Origin: Sporosalibacterium faouarense
GTDB taxonomy: Bacteria > Bacillota > Clostridia > Tissierellales > VENL01
NCBI RefSeq assembly: GCF_016765695.1
Contig: NZ_JAETGO010000093.1
Coordinates: 1-64,000, forward strand
Length of the DNA stretch: 64,000 nt
Reading direction: 5' to 3'
Part shown: positions 33,337 to 43,904 of the stretch, one piece after another
How positions within the stretch are numbered: the stretch's first letter is position 1
Layout: each line of letters opens with the position of its first letter
Translations under genes and position numbers: made by a program
Notes under the pieces: model-generated
What the model saw: the letters and a program-made list of their open reading frames with translations, nothing else
Database searches by the model: none
What the model was told of the DNA's origin: nothing

Positions 33337-34055
33337 TAACTTTCGCTCCTTAGTGGTAGTTCCTTAACATGATTATATAAATCTTCCATAGACCCTCTAT
33401 AATCAGGCTTTAAACCTTCAGTTTCTCTATCAATTATATAATCTTCTATTAAGAAAGTTTTAATTCCAAGCTTTGATGCTATAATATCCTCTTCCATATC
33501 ATTACCAACCATCATAATATCCTTACTTTCATGGCCAATCTTCTTAAGTATTTCTTCATAGTACTCTAAATTAGGTTTACAAAAATGCATATTTTCATAT
33601 GTAGTTATTAATTTAAAGTCATTTATGTCTAAACCAGCCCATTGAATTCTGTGATGAATTGCTTCCTTGGGAAATAGTGGATTCGTGGCAACTACTAAAT
33701 CATAGTTCTTTCTTTTAAGTTCATTAATAATTTCCTTTGATAGAATATTAGGCTTCACAACCGATCTTAAATTTTTAAAATCTTCTTTATAAAATTCTTC
33801 AAAAATCGGATGAAGCTCTTCTAATTTATTGTCTATTCTAGTTGCAAAATCTTCAAAAAAAGCTTCTTCATTTGTTTTATTAGATTCTAAATTACTAATC
33901 ATATATTTAGTTGAAGCCCATACAAAACCTGGAAGATCCTTTGGATTTATATGACTTGATAGTTTAGTTGCCAATTGGGCAAAATAAGCTTGTGTGAACT
34001 CTTCCATATCCAAAGGCAAAAGAGTTCCATCTAAATCAAATAGTACTGCTTTCAT
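33336..34055 (-). CDS. HAD family hydrolase
   Basis: A 239-residue HAD-superfamily phosphatase. ATG 34055 lies 7 nt behind GAAGG and places motif I at the N-terminus (FDLDGTLLPLD, with the nucleophile Asp8). The frame further upstream lacks a ribosome site. Motif II is ATNP, motif III is the Lys in HFCKPNLEYYEEIL, and motif IV is VGNDMEEDIIASK. It has a helical cap inserted after motif I, type IA. The substrate is unknown. It heads a tightly packed operon with trmK and nif3. It is divergent from the small plus-strand gene at 34102. Confidence 0.88.
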   Translation of the reverse strand: MKAVLFDLDGTLLPLDMEEFTQAYFAQLATKLSSHINPKDLPGFVWASTKYMISNLESNKTNEEAFFEDFATRIDNKLEELHPIFEEFYKEDFKNLRSVVKPNILSKEIINELKRKNYDLVVATNPLFPKEAIHHRIQWAGLDINDFKLITTYENMHFCKPNLEYYEEILKKIGHESKDIMMVGNDMEEDIIASKLGIKTFLIEDYIIDRETEGLKPDYRGSMEDLYNHVKELPLRSES

Positions 34056-34101
34056 TAAATTACCTTCTTTCTTTAGTTTATTACAATAAAGAGGTGACAA
34101 T

Positions 34102-34284
34102 ATGAGTAAAAAATTTATTTTAAAAGACAAAAAAGAAATTCCTAAAATCCCTCATTTTTCCTGGGGTGCTACTAACCCTCAGTGGTCAAGGGAGGCAAGT
34201 ATAATTGCTAGTGAACTAGACGATGATAACGAAAGTCAATTAAATGATCCTGAAAAGCACTATTATTTGAGAGATTATAATTAA
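34102..34284 (+). CDS. Small hydrophilic protein of unknown function
   Basis: A 60-residue ORF behind AAGAGGTGA with ATG at 34102 and a perfect terminator hairpin straight after the stop codon. The product is charged, with a basic start (KKFILKDKKEIPKIPHFSWG) and an acidic end (ELDDDNESQLNDPEKHYY). It has no membrane segment or known motif. The good ribosome site and own terminator argue for a real gene, and it is the only plus-strand gene in this stretch. No function can be proposed. Confidence 0.6.
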   Translation: MSKKFILKDKKEIPKIPHFSWGATNPQWSREASIIASELDDDNESQLNDPEKHYYLRDYN

Positions 34285-34306
34285 AGATTCGCTTAAGCGA
34301 ATCTTT
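34283..34306 (+). terminator. Terminator of the small plus-strand gene
   Basis: A perfect palindrome AAAGATTCGC/GCGAATCTTT around TTAA directly follows the stop codon. The T run after it is weak (AGTTAATTG). Confidence 0.6.
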
Positions 34307-34314
34307 AGTTAATT

Positions 34315-34356
34315 GAATAAAATTAATTGATAGTAAACTATCAATTAATTTTATTC
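34315..34356 (-). terminator. Hairpin at the end of rpoD
   Basis: A 42-nt near-perfect palindrome (stem of about 20 bp, AT-rich, around TTTA or TAAA) starts at the last codons of rpoD. The T-rich 3' arm can serve as terminator on the minus strand. Confidence 0.65.
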
Positions 34357-35448
34357 TAAAAAGTCCTTCAATTTTTTACTTCGACTAGGATGTCTCAGCT
34401 TTCTCAATGCTTTAGCTTCAATCTGTCTTATTCTTTCTCTAGTAACATCAAATTCCTTACCTACTTCTTCTAAAGTTCTAGCTCTTCCATCGTCTAAACC
34501 AAATCTTAGTCTTAAGACCTTTTGTTCTCTCTCAGTAAGAGTATCTAACACTCCAACCAATTGTTCTTTTAATAAAGTAAATGTAGCAGCTTCTGCTGGA
34601 GCTTGAGCTTCATCATCAGGAATAAAGTCACCAAGATGACTGTCCTCTTCTTCTCCAATAGGAGTTTCAAGAGATACAGGTTCTTGAGCTATTTTTAGTA
34701 TTTCTCTAACTTTTTCTTCTTCTAAATTCATCTCGCTAGCAATCTCTTCAGGAGTAGGCTCTCTACCTAATTCCTGTAATAATTGTCTTGATACTCTAAT
34801 AAGCTTATTAATAGTTTCAACCATATGAACAGGTATTCTAATTGTTCTAGCTTGATCAGCGATTGCTCTTGTTATAGCTTGACGTATCCACCAAGTAGCA
34901 TAAGTACTAAACTTATAACCTTTAGTATAGTCAAATTTTTCTACAGCTTTAATTAGTCCCAGATTACCTTCTTGTATTAAATCTAAGAATAACATGCCTC
35001 TTCCTACATATCTTTTAGCGATACTTACAACCAATCTAAGGTTAGCTTCAGCCAACTCTCTCTTTGCGAATTCATCACCTTGTTCCATTCGTTTAGCTAT
35101 TTCAATTTCTTCTTCAGCCGTTAATAAAGGTACCTTCCCTATTTCCTTTAAATACATTCTTACAGGATCATCAACACTAATTCCTTTAGGAACAGATAGG
35201 TCTTCTTTGGTGATATCTATTTCATCGTCATCGTCATCTTTACTTTCATTATCGTCCTTATCACCAACAATATCAATTCCCATATCTTCTAAACTCTGAT
35301 ATATATCATCAATTTGATCTGAATCAATATCAATCTCTTCAAGGGTATCCATTATTTCTTTGTAAGTAAGCATGCCTTGTTTTTTTCCTTTTTCAATAAG
35401 CTGCTTAACTGCTTTTTCATTATCTTTTTTATTAACCTTATTAGCCAT
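34351..35448 (-). CDS. rpoD: RNA polymerase primary sigma factor SigA (RpoD)
   Basis: A 365-residue group 1 sigma factor. Region 1.1 (about 1-80) ends in an acidic stretch ([14 protein letters not shown]); then come region 1.2 ([21 protein letters not shown]), 2.3-2.4 ([22 protein letters not shown]), 3 and 4.2 ([30 protein letters not shown]). It recognises housekeeping promoters. AAGGAGG precedes the ATG. It follows dnaG by 24 bp, the classic dnaG-sigA arrangement. Confidence 0.98.
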   Translation of the reverse strand: MANKVNKKDNEKAVKQLIEKGKKQGMLTYKEIMDTLEEIDIDSDQIDDIYQSLEDMGIDIVGDKDDNESKDDDDDEIDITKEDLSVPKGISVDDPVRMYLKEIGKVPLLTAEEEIEIAKRMEQGDEFAKRELAEANLRLVVSIAKRYVGRGMLFLDLIQEGNLGLIKAVEKFDYTKGYKFSTYATWWIRQAITRAIADQARTIRIPVHMVETINKLIRVSRQLLQELGREPTPEEIASEMNLEEEKVREILKIAQEPVSLETPIGEEEDSHLGDFIPDDEAQAPAEAATFTLLKEQLVGVLDTLTEREQKVLRLRFGLDDGRARTLEEVGKEFDVTRERIRQIEAKALRKLRHPSRSKKLKDFLE

Positions 35449-35472
35449 TATGATCGCCTCCTTTCAGAAATA

Positions 35473-37305
35473 CTACCGATGAAATTTCAGCTCCCTTTCT
35501 ATTCTCGTAAGCTCTGAACATAAAAGTTTGAATGTTTCTTCATCTCCTTCAGTTTTTTCATTATTTGACACAATCTCTTCAATCTGTTTCTTAATTTCAT
35601 CTTTTTTAATTTTTAAATTGTATCGTTGAATTTTACCTATAAAATCATCAACTGCTTTAATTTTTTCTCTATCATCTAATTGAATGTTAGTATTAATTAT
35701 TGATTGAACTTTTTCTAAATTTTCCCCTTCAAAACTATTAATTATCTTATCTTCAAATACTGAATTTTCTTCTTCATACATACCATAGACTAACCTAGCT
35801 ATCTGTCTATTAATTTCATTCAGAAAATCTGAAGGTGTAAAAACTTCTTTCACTTTAGCATAAATCTTTTTATCATTTATAATTAAACTTAATAGATTTC
35901 TCTCGGCATTTAAATGTCCTGGTTCTAAATTATGTTTCACTGGTATTATTCTTTCCCTATTATTGTTTCTATATTTATTAGATATATACTTGTCCTTAGG
36001 ATTTGTTTTGTTTTTATAGTTGTTAGTTCCACCATAAATTTCATTTTTTATTGCATCAGTAGAAATTTTAGTTTCTTGAGAAATTTTAGCTATATACGCA
36101 TCAACTTCCACTGGACTCTTAACATTTTTTAAAGTTTTAGCTATTTCTCTAGTAAAACCTATTTTACCCTCCAGTTGAGTTAAATCATATATACTTTTAT
36201 AGAAGTGAATTTTAAAGTCTATAAAGTTTAATGAATTATTTTTCAGCCTAAGAAAAGCTGATTTGCCATACTCTTTAATAAAATCATCAGGATCTTTTCC
36301 CGATGGTAATACGATGGCTTTAACATCAATCCCTAATTCTTTAAAAATATCAAAAGCTTTATCAGTTGCTTTTAATCCTGCTGTGTCGGAATCATAGCAA
36401 ATATAAAATTCATTGCTATATCTTTTTAATAATTTTGCTTGATTCGGTGTAAATGCTGTTCCTAATGAAGCTACACAATTCTTAATACCATAATTAAATA
36501 AAGCAATAACATCCATATATCCTTCAACTAAAATAATGTCATTTCCTCTAGAATACTTTTTAGCAATATTTAGGTTATATAAATTATTTCCTTTAGCAAA
36601 TACTAAGCTGTCAGGAGAGTTTAGATATTTAGGCTGAGAGTCATCAATAACTCTCCCACCAAAACCAATCACTTTCCCCTTAGTGTTTATTATGGGAAAC
36701 ATTATTCTATTCCTAAATCTGTCATAATGGCCACTCTTGTTTTTTCTTTCAATTATTAGTCCTACATCAGCCATCTCACTATCTTGATATCCCTTTGACT
36801 TCAAGTGGTTTAACAAATCTTCCCACGTGTCATATGCATACCCTATTCCAAAAGCTTTAATTGTATTATCGTTAATTCCTCTATTTAATAAATAATTATA
36901 AGCAACCCTATTCTTTCTTAAGTTATTATAAAAATATCTTGCAGCATCTCTATTTAAATCAAAAAGTCTATTTCTTTTATTATTCTTTTCATTGTTTTCT
37001 TGAGAACTTTCCTTTTCAAGTTGAATACTTGTTCTATCAGCAAGCAATTCTAAAGCTTCAGGAAATTCAATACCTAAATGCTTCATAACAAAGCCTATCA
37101 CATCTCCTCCTTCACCGCACCCAAAGCAATGGTATATTTGCTTAGAAGGCGATACCATAAAGGAAGGTGTTTTTTCACTATGAAAAGGACATAAACCTTT
37201 ATAGTTAGATCCTGCTCTTTTAAGTTCAATATGTTCTGATACTACATCTACTATGTCATTGGATTCAATAACCCTTTGTATATCATCTTCTGAATAATAA
37301 GGCAT
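35473..37305 (-). CDS. dnaG: DNA primase DnaG
   Basis: A 610-residue primase, starting at ATG 37305 behind AAAAAGGTG; the GTG three codons earlier overlaps that site. The zinc-binding domain has C39, H42, C60 and C63 (CPFHSEKTPSF, HCFGCGEGG). The TOPRIM catalytic core shows ILVEGYMDVIALF and YDSDTAG, and the C-terminal 150 residues form the DnaB helicase-binding domain. A linker rich in Asn and Lys (about 425-460) separates the core from this domain. It makes RNA primers for replication. It lies directly upstream of rpoD. Confidence 0.97.
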   Translation of the reverse strand: MPYYSEDDIQRVIESNDIVDVVSEHIELKRAGSNYKGLCPFHSEKTPSFMVSPSKQIYHCFGCGEGGDVIGFVMKHLGIEFPEALELLADRTSIQLEKESSQENNEKNNKRNRLFDLNRDAARYFYNNLRKNRVAYNYLLNRGINDNTIKAFGIGYAYDTWEDLLNHLKSKGYQDSEMADVGLIIERKNKSGHYDRFRNRIMFPIINTKGKVIGFGGRVIDDSQPKYLNSPDSLVFAKGNNLYNLNIAKKYSRGNDIILVEGYMDVIALFNYGIKNCVASLGTAFTPNQAKLLKRYSNEFYICYDSDTAGLKATDKAFDIFKELGIDVKAIVLPSGKDPDDFIKEYGKSAFLRLKNNSLNFIDFKIHFYKSIYDLTQLEGKIGFTREIAKTLKNVKSPVEVDAYIAKISQETKISTDAIKNEIYGGTNNYKNKTNPKDKYISNKYRNNNRERIIPVKHNLEPGHLNAERNLLSLIINDKKIYAKVKEVFTPSDFLNEINRQIARLVYGMYEEENSVFEDKIINSFEGENLEKVQSIINTNIQLDDREKIKAVDDFIGKIQRYNLKIKKDEIKKQIEEIVSNNEKTEGDEETFKLLCSELTRIERELKFHR

Positions 37306-37386
37306 TCTAATCACCTTTTTTATATTTCTATTTTAAAATACAAATTCCTTCTTTTTATTTAAAGATAATCATCATATACATTATTG

Positions 37387-37821
37387 CTATTTCTCAATTA
37401 ATTTAATCAAACCACTCCTAAATTTTTTATCGTCTTCCATATGCCTTTTTCTAGGTCCCTTAATTCTGTGACCTCGTTTTTTAGCATCCATAGTTATATG
37501 CCTATTAAGTAAAAATCTGTTGATATTTTCGTTGGTAAATATTTGACCTCTATTAGATATACAATAGCTTTTATTTGCTACAACCAATGAAGCTAATCCA
37601 TAGTCATTAGTTACAACAATATCCCCTTTATCTAACATATTAGCAATCTTTATATCAACTGCTTGACTGTAATCATCAACATATATTACTTTCGCATAAT
37701 TTTCTGTATTAATGGAATGATTAATGCTAGCAAAAATTAAAACCTCTATATCATATTTCCTTGCTACTGTAATAATTATTTTTTTAACTGAACATGCATC
37801 ACCATCAACTAATATTTTCAT
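37387..37821 (-). CDS. YaiI/YqxD family protein (UPF0178)
   Basis: A 144-residue UPF0178 protein. Conserved segments are ILVDGDACSVKK at the N-terminus, VVTNDYGLASLVV and the C-terminal RGHRIKGPRKRHMEDD. The fold resembles PIN/NYN-type nucleases, with conserved acidic residues D6 and D8, so a nuclease role is plausible but unproved. AGGATG precedes the ATG. Its place next to dnaG matches Bacillus yqxD-dnaG-sigA. Confidence 0.93.
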   Translation of the reverse strand: MKILVDGDACSVKKIIITVARKYDIEVLIFASINHSINTENYAKVIYVDDYSQAVDIKIANMLDKGDIVVTNDYGLASLVVANKSYCISNRGQIFTNENINRFLLNRHITMDAKKRGHRIKGPRKRHMEDDKKFRSGLIKLIEK

Positions 37822-37909
37822 AAAATCATCCTAAAATCATTCTTAAGAACTACTGAAATCTATGCCATTCTAAATATTCGACATAAAAAGTGCTATTCCT
37901 TCTTTTTTT

Positions 37910-38926
37910 TTAATATTTATCCCAAGGCAAAGGGATAAATAATTTGGTAAACAAATTGATAACATATCTATCAGTCATTCCAGCAATATAGTCACAAACA
38001 ACATCATCCTTTGATGAATGACTATCGTCACAATGCCCCCTATGTTCAATTGGAATACTTTTAAAATCATTTAAATAATATGTGTAAATCTCCTTTATTA
38101 TGTTTATTGCTTTTTGTTCTTCTGCTTTAGCCTTTCCAGTCAAATATACATTTTTAAACATAAACTCTCTTAATTTCATAGTATAAAATTCAATTTCTTC
38201 ACTCATAGAAATCTCGTTTTTATCTTTACTATTTTCTATAATATCAACAATCATAGTATTTATTCTATTACTATGACTTACTCCTAAAACTTTAATACAA
38301 TCTTCTGGTAAATCATTTAAAGTTATAATATTACCCCTGATTGAATCATCTATATCATGATTTATATAAGCAATTCTATCTGCAATTTTTACAATTTGCC
38401 CTTCTAAAGTCTCGGGATTTTTTTCTCCGGTATGATTTAAAATTCCATCCCTAACTTCATAAGTCAAATTGAGTCCCTTTCTACCATTTCTTTGTTCTAA
38501 AAAATCTACTATCCTGAGACTCTGCACATTATGTCTAAATCCTCCTGTATGAATCTCATTCAAAACCTTCTCACCTGTATGTCCAAAGGGCGTATGTCCT
38601 AAATCATGACCTAGTGAAATGGCCTCAGTTAAATCCTCATTCAACTCAAGAGCCCTTGCAATAGTCCTAGAAATCTGAGACACCTCTAATGTGTGAGTTA
38701 ATCTAGTTCTATAATGATCTCCTTCTGGGGCTATGAAAACTTGGGTCTTATGCTTTAACCGTCTAAAAGCTTTTGAGTGAATAATCCTATCTCTATCTCG
38801 TTGAAAGTCAGTTCTAATATCACATTTATCTTCTTTATATTTTCTTCCTTTACTATTGCGGCTTAAAGTAGCATTTTTACTTAGAGCTTGGAGTTCTTTT
38901 TCTTCCGTCCTTAAACGAATATTCAT
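37910..38926 (-). CDS. dgt: Deoxyguanosinetriphosphate triphosphohydrolase family protein
   Basis: A 338-residue HD-domain hydrolase. ATG 38926 lies 7 nt behind AAAGGAG; the longer frame upstream has no site. The N-terminal DIRTDFQRDRDRIIHSKAFRRLKHKTQVF and the metal ligands in RTRLTHTLEV (H78) and LGHDLGHTPFGHTGE (H107, D108) are typical of bacterial dGTPase-like proteins. The reaction is dNTP to nucleoside plus triphosphate, controlling dNTP pools. It stands between ppsR and yaiI, an insertion relative to Bacillus but common in Clostridia. Confidence 0.93.
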   Translation of the reverse strand: MNIRLRTEEKELQALSKNATLSRNSKGRKYKEDKCDIRTDFQRDRDRIIHSKAFRRLKHKTQVFIAPEGDHYRTRLTHTLEVSQISRTIARALELNEDLTEAISLGHDLGHTPFGHTGEKVLNEIHTGGFRHNVQSLRIVDFLEQRNGRKGLNLTYEVRDGILNHTGEKNPETLEGQIVKIADRIAYINHDIDDSIRGNIITLNDLPEDCIKVLGVSHSNRINTMIVDIIENSKDKNEISMSEEIEFYTMKLREFMFKNVYLTGKAKAEEQKAINIIKEIYTYYLNDFKSIPIEHRGHCDDSHSSKDDVVCDYIAGMTDRYVINLFTKLFIPLPWDKY

Positions 38927-39173
38927 AGCATGCTCCTTTCGCCAATTTATTATATTTTGATTCTGTCCAAAAAAGATTATTTTAATATATATATACAACA
39001 AATATATCGGTATTCCTTCATTATATTCATTATTAATTGTTAATTTGTATTAAAATTTGTTAATATTTAATGAAAATCTTCAATTTACAGTTAATCTTAA
39101 TGGATAAGAAAATCTCTTATTCACAAATTAAATTTAGTTTTACTTAAGGTTTTAATATAGAATTTTTTAGATG

Positions 39174-39208
39174 AAAAAAGAACTTGAATGTTCAAGCTCT
39201 TTTTAAAA
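39174..39208 (-). terminator. Terminator of the ccpN-ppsR unit
   Basis: AAAAAGAGCTTGAA and TTCAAGTTCTTTTTT form a stem with one mismatch around TG..CA and T runs on both strands. It lies just past the stop codon of the gene at 39216. Confidence 0.8.
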
Positions 39209-39215
39209 AATTCAT

Positions 39216-40034
39216 TTATAATAATTCATTGTCCTTAACTAACTTCATAATAATACCAGCTGTTTCTTCCACGGCCTTTACTGATACATCTATAACAGGA
39301 CATTTTAATTTTTTCATCAAATCTTCGGCATACTGAATCTCATTTAAGATTCTATCCATACTTGCATAGTTAGCATTATCACTTAGTCCTAATGCCTTTA
39401 ATCTTTCTTTTCTAATTTCATTTATCTTAACAGGATTTGCTGTTAGTCCTATAATTCTCTTGCTATCAATTTCAAACAATTCATTTGGAGGTGGTACTTC
39501 TGGAACTAAAGGTATATTTGCCACTTTAATATTTTTATGAGCTAAATACATACTTAAAGGAGTTTTTGATGTTCTAGATATTCCTATCAATACTATATCA
39601 GCTTTCTTAATGCCTTTAGTATCCTTACCATCATCATATTTAACAGCAAACTCAATGGCTTCTACCTTTCTGAAATATTTCTCATCTAGCCTTCTTATTA
39701 ATCCAGCTTCTCTTTTTGGCTCAAATCCTATCAAAGCCTCCATACTTTCTAAAATTGGAGTCATAACATCTACAGCCATAATATTGTACTCTTGCGCCTT
39801 GTTTAATAAAAACATCCTAAGCTTGTCGAGAACTATTGTGAATAAAATCATACACTTTTCATTTTTTGCTTCTTCTAATATTTCAATTATCTGGTCTTCA
39901 TCAGTTATATATGGAAATCTTCTGGTTTCATACTTGCCAGAATTAAACTGACTTATAGCAGCTTTGGCAACTTGCTCTCCAGTTTCACCAATAGAGTCAG
40001 ATAAAACATATATTACTGTGCTCTCATTTTCCAA
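39216..40034 (-). CDS. ppsR: Pyruvate, phosphate dikinase regulatory protein (bifunctional kinase/phosphorylase)
   Basis: A 272-residue PSRP family protein (YqfL in Bacillus). The nucleotide-binding loop is LIGISRTSKTPLSMYLA, and YVLSDSIGETGEQVAKAA forms the N-terminus. It controls PPDK by ADP-dependent threonine phosphorylation and phosphate-dependent reversal. The target ppdK is not in this window, but the regulator sits next to ccpN as in other Firmicutes, a pair devoted to PEP/pyruvate balance. It starts at TTG behind AAAGGGGTGA. Confidence 0.93.
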   Translation of the reverse strand: MENESTVIYVLSDSIGETGEQVAKAAISQFNSGKYETRRFPYITDEDQIIEILEEAKNEKCMILFTIVLDKLRMFLLNKAQEYNIMAVDVMTPILESMEALIGFEPKREAGLIRRLDEKYFRKVEAIEFAVKYDDGKDTKGIKKADIVLIGISRTSKTPLSMYLAHKNIKVANIPLVPEVPPPNELFEIDSKRIIGLTANPVKINEIRKERLKALGLSDNANYASMDRILNEIQYAEDLMKKLKCPVIDVSVKAVEETAGIIMKLVKDNELL

Positions 40035-40046
40035 ATGATCACCCCT

Positions 40047-40691
40047 TTACTCTGCATTTCCTAGGTCTACAAACAACCTAGTTATATTAGTCTTAGAAAT
40101 TCTACCTATAACTTTATATTCAATCTTATCTTTTTCTATCTCTATATCTTCAACAATTGGAAGATTATCTACTTGATGATCAATTATCTTTTGAGCCGCC
40201 TCCAGTACACTTTCCTCCTCTTTTGTTACAACGATGTTAGGCATCCTTGTCATAATAACACCGACTGGCATTTTATTTATATCTATTCCACCTATTGCAC
40301 TCTTTAAAAAATCTTTTCTGGAAACAACTCCCGTTAAAAAACCATTAGAAGTAACAAAAATTGTTCCTGTATCTTCAAGAAACAGAGTAACTATGGCATC
40401 ATAAACAGTAGTCTCTTCTTCTACCACTACTGGCATGGACTTGACTTCAGATACCTTAATTTCTTTGATTTTCTCTGATAAAAAGTCTAATGAGGATTTG
40501 CCACTATAAAAATACCCAACCTTTGGCCTTGCATCCAATATACCCATCATAGTAAGTATAGATAAATCTGGCCTAAGGGTAGCCCTTGTTAGTTTTAATT
40601 TCTGGGCAATAGTCTCACTGGTAACTGGTTCGTTTTCTTTTACTATATCAATAATTTTCTCTTGTCTATCAGTAAACTGAATAATTCTCAC
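40047..40691 (-). CDS. ccpN: CcpN family transcriptional regulator with tandem CBS domains
   Basis: A 214-residue regulator. An N-terminal winged HTH (TSETIAQKLKLTRATLRPDLSIL) is followed by two CBS domains (about 80-140 and 145-210) that likely sense an adenine nucleotide. CcpN represses gluconeogenic genes on glucose in Bacillus. Start: GTG at 40691 is directly adjacent to its ribosome site AAAGGGG, while at the ideal distance the codons are ATT ATT (40685-40680), and the Bacillus protein starts near there too. An AUU start is therefore possible. It lies 12 bp upstream of ppsR. Confidence 0.9.
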   Translation of the reverse strand: MRIIQFTDRQEKIIDIVKENEPVTSETIAQKLKLTRATLRPDLSILTMMGILDARPKVGYFYSGKSSLDFLSEKIKEIKVSEVKSMPVVVEEETTVYDAIVTLFLEDTGTIFVTSNGFLTGVVSRKDFLKSAIGGIDINKMPVGVIMTRMPNIVVTKEEESVLEAAQKIIDHQVDNLPIVEDIEIEKDKIEYKVIGRISKTNITRLFVDLGNAE

Positions 40692-40847
40692 CCCTTTACT
40701 GTGTGAGCTTGGACTCTAACGCTATTTTATCAAATTATATTAATCAGGTCTACAAAGTAATTCCATATGGTATGAATTTCTATTAAATAGATATCATTTA
40801 ATATAGTATATTCCTCTTTATGTAATTTGATTTTTTTACTTTCTAGT

Positions 40848-40875
40848 AAAAAATCCTGCTTAAAGCAGGATTTTT
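40848..40875 (-). terminator. Terminator of glyQS
   Basis: AAAAATCCTGCTT and its complement AAGCAGGATTTTT around a minimal loop, with T runs on both sides, begin a few bases after the glyS stop codon. Confidence 0.9.
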
Positions 40876-40878
40876 ACA

Positions 40879-42993
40879 CTACTTGCTTACAATTTTAGAT
40901 AGATCACAAATCATCTTCATTGTGTTGGAGATCTTCTTTATTAGTCCAAGACGATTATTCTTTATTTCTTCATTATCTACCATTACCATTACATTATCAA
41001 AGAATAAATCAATTGGGCCCCTAAGACTTATCATTTGATCTAATGCTTGGTCATACTCTTTATCTCTAATTAAAGAATGAACCTTAGACTCTATTTCATT
41101 GTATACCTTATAAAGGCTAATTTCTTCCTCTTCTTCTAATAGCTCTCTTTTCACACTATCTTTTTTTGTTTTTTGAGATAGATTTTCAACTCTATTAAAT
41201 GCTGCTAATACATCATTTAATTCATCTCTATTTATCCATTTGTTTAGTTCTTCTGCTCTAATAAGCAAATCAGAAATGTCATCATTTTCAATACTTAACA
41301 CTGCATCTACAACATCGTATCTGATTCCCATATCAATAAACATATTCTTTATTCTACCCTTAAAGAAATCTAGTATATCACTTTTTACTTGATTCATATC
41401 GAATTCTATAGGCTTAGCTCCTGCATCATCCATAAGACCTTCTAATACACTGTAAGAAGTGTATATATTTAAAGAAGATTCGATTAATTTTTCTAAAGAT
41501 ACATGGAGGTTCTTGTTTAAAATTATATTTATTATCCCTAAAGATTGTCTTCTTAATCCATATGGGTCTTGAGAACCAGTAGGCTGTATTCCTATAGCAA
41601 AACACCCAGCTATTGTATCTAATTTATCTGAAATACTTGCTATAGACCCTGCTGTAGTTGTTGGTAGTTCATCATCAGCAAATCTCGGTAAATAATGCTC
41701 ATATATAGCTAAGCTTACTATTTCATTCTCATCTGATTTTTCAGCATATTCTTTACCCATAACACCTTGAAGCTCTGTAAATTCATAAACCATTTTTGTA
41801 ACAAGGTCAGCCTTAGCTAAATATGTAGCTCTTTCAACATTTTCTTTAGTCTCTTCGCCAACTTCAAGAATATCAGATATTTCACTGGCAAGCATACCTA
41901 TTCTTCTAGTTTTATCATAAACAGTTCCTAATTCCTTTTGGAATACTATATCTCTTAACATATCAACGTAATCCTCTAAAGGCTTTTTAATATCTTCATT
42001 ATAGAAGAATTTAGCATCTTCCAACCTAGCATCTAATACCTTTTCATTACCTTTAGCCACAATATCAATATGTTCTTTATTTCCATTTCTAACTGCTATA
42101 AAATATGGTAACAATCTATTTTTATCATCAACCACAGGATAATATCTTTGATGCTCCTTCATCGGAGTAGTAATTACTTCCTTTGGTAACTCCAGGTAGT
42201 GTTCTTTGATATTACCTATAAAAGGTGTTGGATATTCAACAATATTTGTTAACTCATCTAAAAGGTCACTATCTTCTAAGAGCTTTCCGCCCCTTTCCTT
42301 AGCAAGAATATCACAACCTCTTTTAATTCTTTGTTTTCTTTCTTCTTGGTCTACAATAACATAGTTTTCTAAAAGCTTTTCAGTATATTCATCTACATGA
42401 TTAATCTCAATTTCATTGCTACCTAAAAATCTATGTCCTCTAGTAATATTACATGCTTTAATCCCTTCTAAATCAAAATCTATTATAGAATCATTAAGTA
42501 AAGATACAATCCATCTGATTGGCCTAGCAAATTTAAGATTTTTGCCACCCCATACCATAGATTTAGGGAAATTAATACGTTTTATTAAGTCAGCTAATTT
42601 ATTTTCTAAAACTTCTCTGGTATTCTTTCCTAGTTCAAGTTTGTTTGCATAAACATACTCTTCACCTTTAAATTCTTGAATAATAATGTCCTCTAAAGAC
42701 ACTCCTTGCCCTTTTGCAAAGCCTTGTAAAGCTCTTGAGGGATTTCCTTCACTGTCATATGCAATCTTCTTAGAAGGTCCTTTTACAAGCTCTTCAAGGT
42801 CATCTTGCTTATCCGATAGCTCTTCAATAATTAAAGTTAATCTTCTTGGTGTAGCAAAAGTCTTAACTGATCCAAAGCCAATTCTTTCTTCTTTTAATAG
42901 TTTTCTTGTATTATTTTCAAGCTGATCTAAAGCAATATTAATAAGCCTAGACGGTATTTCTTCCGTTCCGATTTCTAATAAATATTTATTCAT
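40879..42993 (-). CDS. glyS: Glycine--tRNA ligase beta subunit
   Basis: A 704-residue protein starting at ATG 42993, which overlaps the glyQ stop (ATGAATAA); GGGAGG lies 11 nt upstream. N-terminal [15 protein letters not shown], the central [24 protein letters not shown] and [20 protein letters not shown], and the C-terminal anticodon-binding part [21 protein letters not shown] are typical of bacterial GlyS. With GlyQ it forms the alpha2beta2 enzyme that charges tRNA-Gly. The length is normal. It is regulated by the T-box leader of glyQ. Confidence 0.97.
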   Translation of the reverse strand: MNKYLLEIGTEEIPSRLINIALDQLENNTRKLLKEERIGFGSVKTFATPRRLTLIIEELSDKQDDLEELVKGPSKKIAYDSEGNPSRALQGFAKGQGVSLEDIIIQEFKGEEYVYANKLELGKNTREVLENKLADLIKRINFPKSMVWGGKNLKFARPIRWIVSLLNDSIIDFDLEGIKACNITRGHRFLGSNEIEINHVDEYTEKLLENYVIVDQEERKQRIKRGCDILAKERGGKLLEDSDLLDELTNIVEYPTPFIGNIKEHYLELPKEVITTPMKEHQRYYPVVDDKNRLLPYFIAVRNGNKEHIDIVAKGNEKVLDARLEDAKFFYNEDIKKPLEDYVDMLRDIVFQKELGTVYDKTRRIGMLASEISDILEVGEETKENVERATYLAKADLVTKMVYEFTELQGVMGKEYAEKSDENEIVSLAIYEHYLPRFADDELPTTTAGSIASISDKLDTIAGCFAIGIQPTGSQDPYGLRRQSLGIINIILNKNLHVSLEKLIESSLNIYTSYSVLEGLMDDAGAKPIEFDMNQVKSDILDFFKGRIKNMFIDMGIRYDVVDAVLSIENDDISDLLIRAEELNKWINRDELNDVLAAFNRVENLSQKTKKDSVKRELLEEEEEISLYKVYNEIESKVHSLIRDKEYDQALDQMISLRGPIDLFFDNVMVMVDNEEIKNNRLGLIKKISNTMKMICDLSKIVSK

Positions 42994-43873
42994 TTCCTTT
43001 AGCACCTCCCTTAAGTAATGGGAATCCTAATTCTTCTCTCTTTTCAAGATATTTTGCAGCTATTAATCTAGCGAGAGTTCTAACTCTTCCTATAAAGCTA
43101 GTCCTTTCAGTTACACTTATTGCTCCTCTAGCATCTAACACATTAAATGTATGTGAGCATTTTAACACAAAATCATATGCAGGAAAAACTAATCCCTTTT
43201 CAATTAATTTAGTAGCTTCATCTTCATAGGTCTTAAATAACTCAAACAATCTATCTGTATCTGCTTCATCAAAGCTATACACAGAGTGTTCATACTCAGC
43301 TTGACCGAATATTTCTCCATATTTAACACCTTCATTCCATTCAATATCAAAGATACTATCTACATCCTGTAAATACATAGCAATTCTTTCTAGTCCATAT
43401 GTTAACTCAGCTGACTCTAGCTCGCAGTTGATACTACCAACTTGTTGAAAGTATGTAAATTGTGTAATTTCCATACCATCAAGCCATACTTCCCAGCCTA
43501 ACCCCCACGCTCCTAATGTTGGGGCTTCCCAGTTATCTTCTACAAATCTTATATCATGCTTAAGAGGATCAATTCCTAAGGCTTTTAAGCTTCCAAGATA
43601 AAGTTCTTGAACATTATCTGGAGATGGCTTTAATATAACCTGCATTTGGTGATGCTGATATACTCTATTTGGATTTTCACCATATCTTGCGTCTGCAGGT
43701 CTTCTGCAAGGTTCTGGATATACAACCTTCCAAGGCTCTGGTCCTAAAGACCTCAAAAAAGTTTGAGGATTCATGGTACCTGCTCCCTTTTCCACATCAT
43801 AAGGCTGCATAATAGTGCATCCTTGTTTTCCCCAATAATCTAAAAGCTTTAATATCAAATCTTGAAAATACAC
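42986..43873 (-). CDS. glyQ: Glycine--tRNA ligase alpha subunit
   Basis: A 295-residue class II synthetase subunit. The start is GTG at 43873, 8 nt behind AAGGAGG; this matches the family length exactly, while the upstream ATG overlaps the ribosome site. Typical segments are [43 protein letters not shown] and [22 protein letters not shown]. It contains the aminoacylation site for glycine. A T-box riboswitch with terminator precedes it. Confidence 0.97.
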   Translation of the reverse strand: MYFQDLILKLLDYWGKQGCTIMQPYDVEKGAGTMNPQTFLRSLGPEPWKVVYPEPCRRPADARYGENPNRVYQHHQMQVILKPSPDNVQELYLGSLKALGIDPLKHDIRFVEDNWEAPTLGAWGLGWEVWLDGMEITQFTYFQQVGSINCELESAELTYGLERIAMYLQDVDSIFDIEWNEGVKYGEIFGQAEYEHSVYSFDEADTDRLFELFKTYEDEATKLIEKGLVFPAYDFVLKCSHTFNVLDARGAISVTERTSFIGRVRTLARLIAAKYLEKREELGFPLLKGGAKGNE

Positions 43874-43904
43874 TTTGATTTCCTCCTTCATAAAAAATTA
43901 TAAA

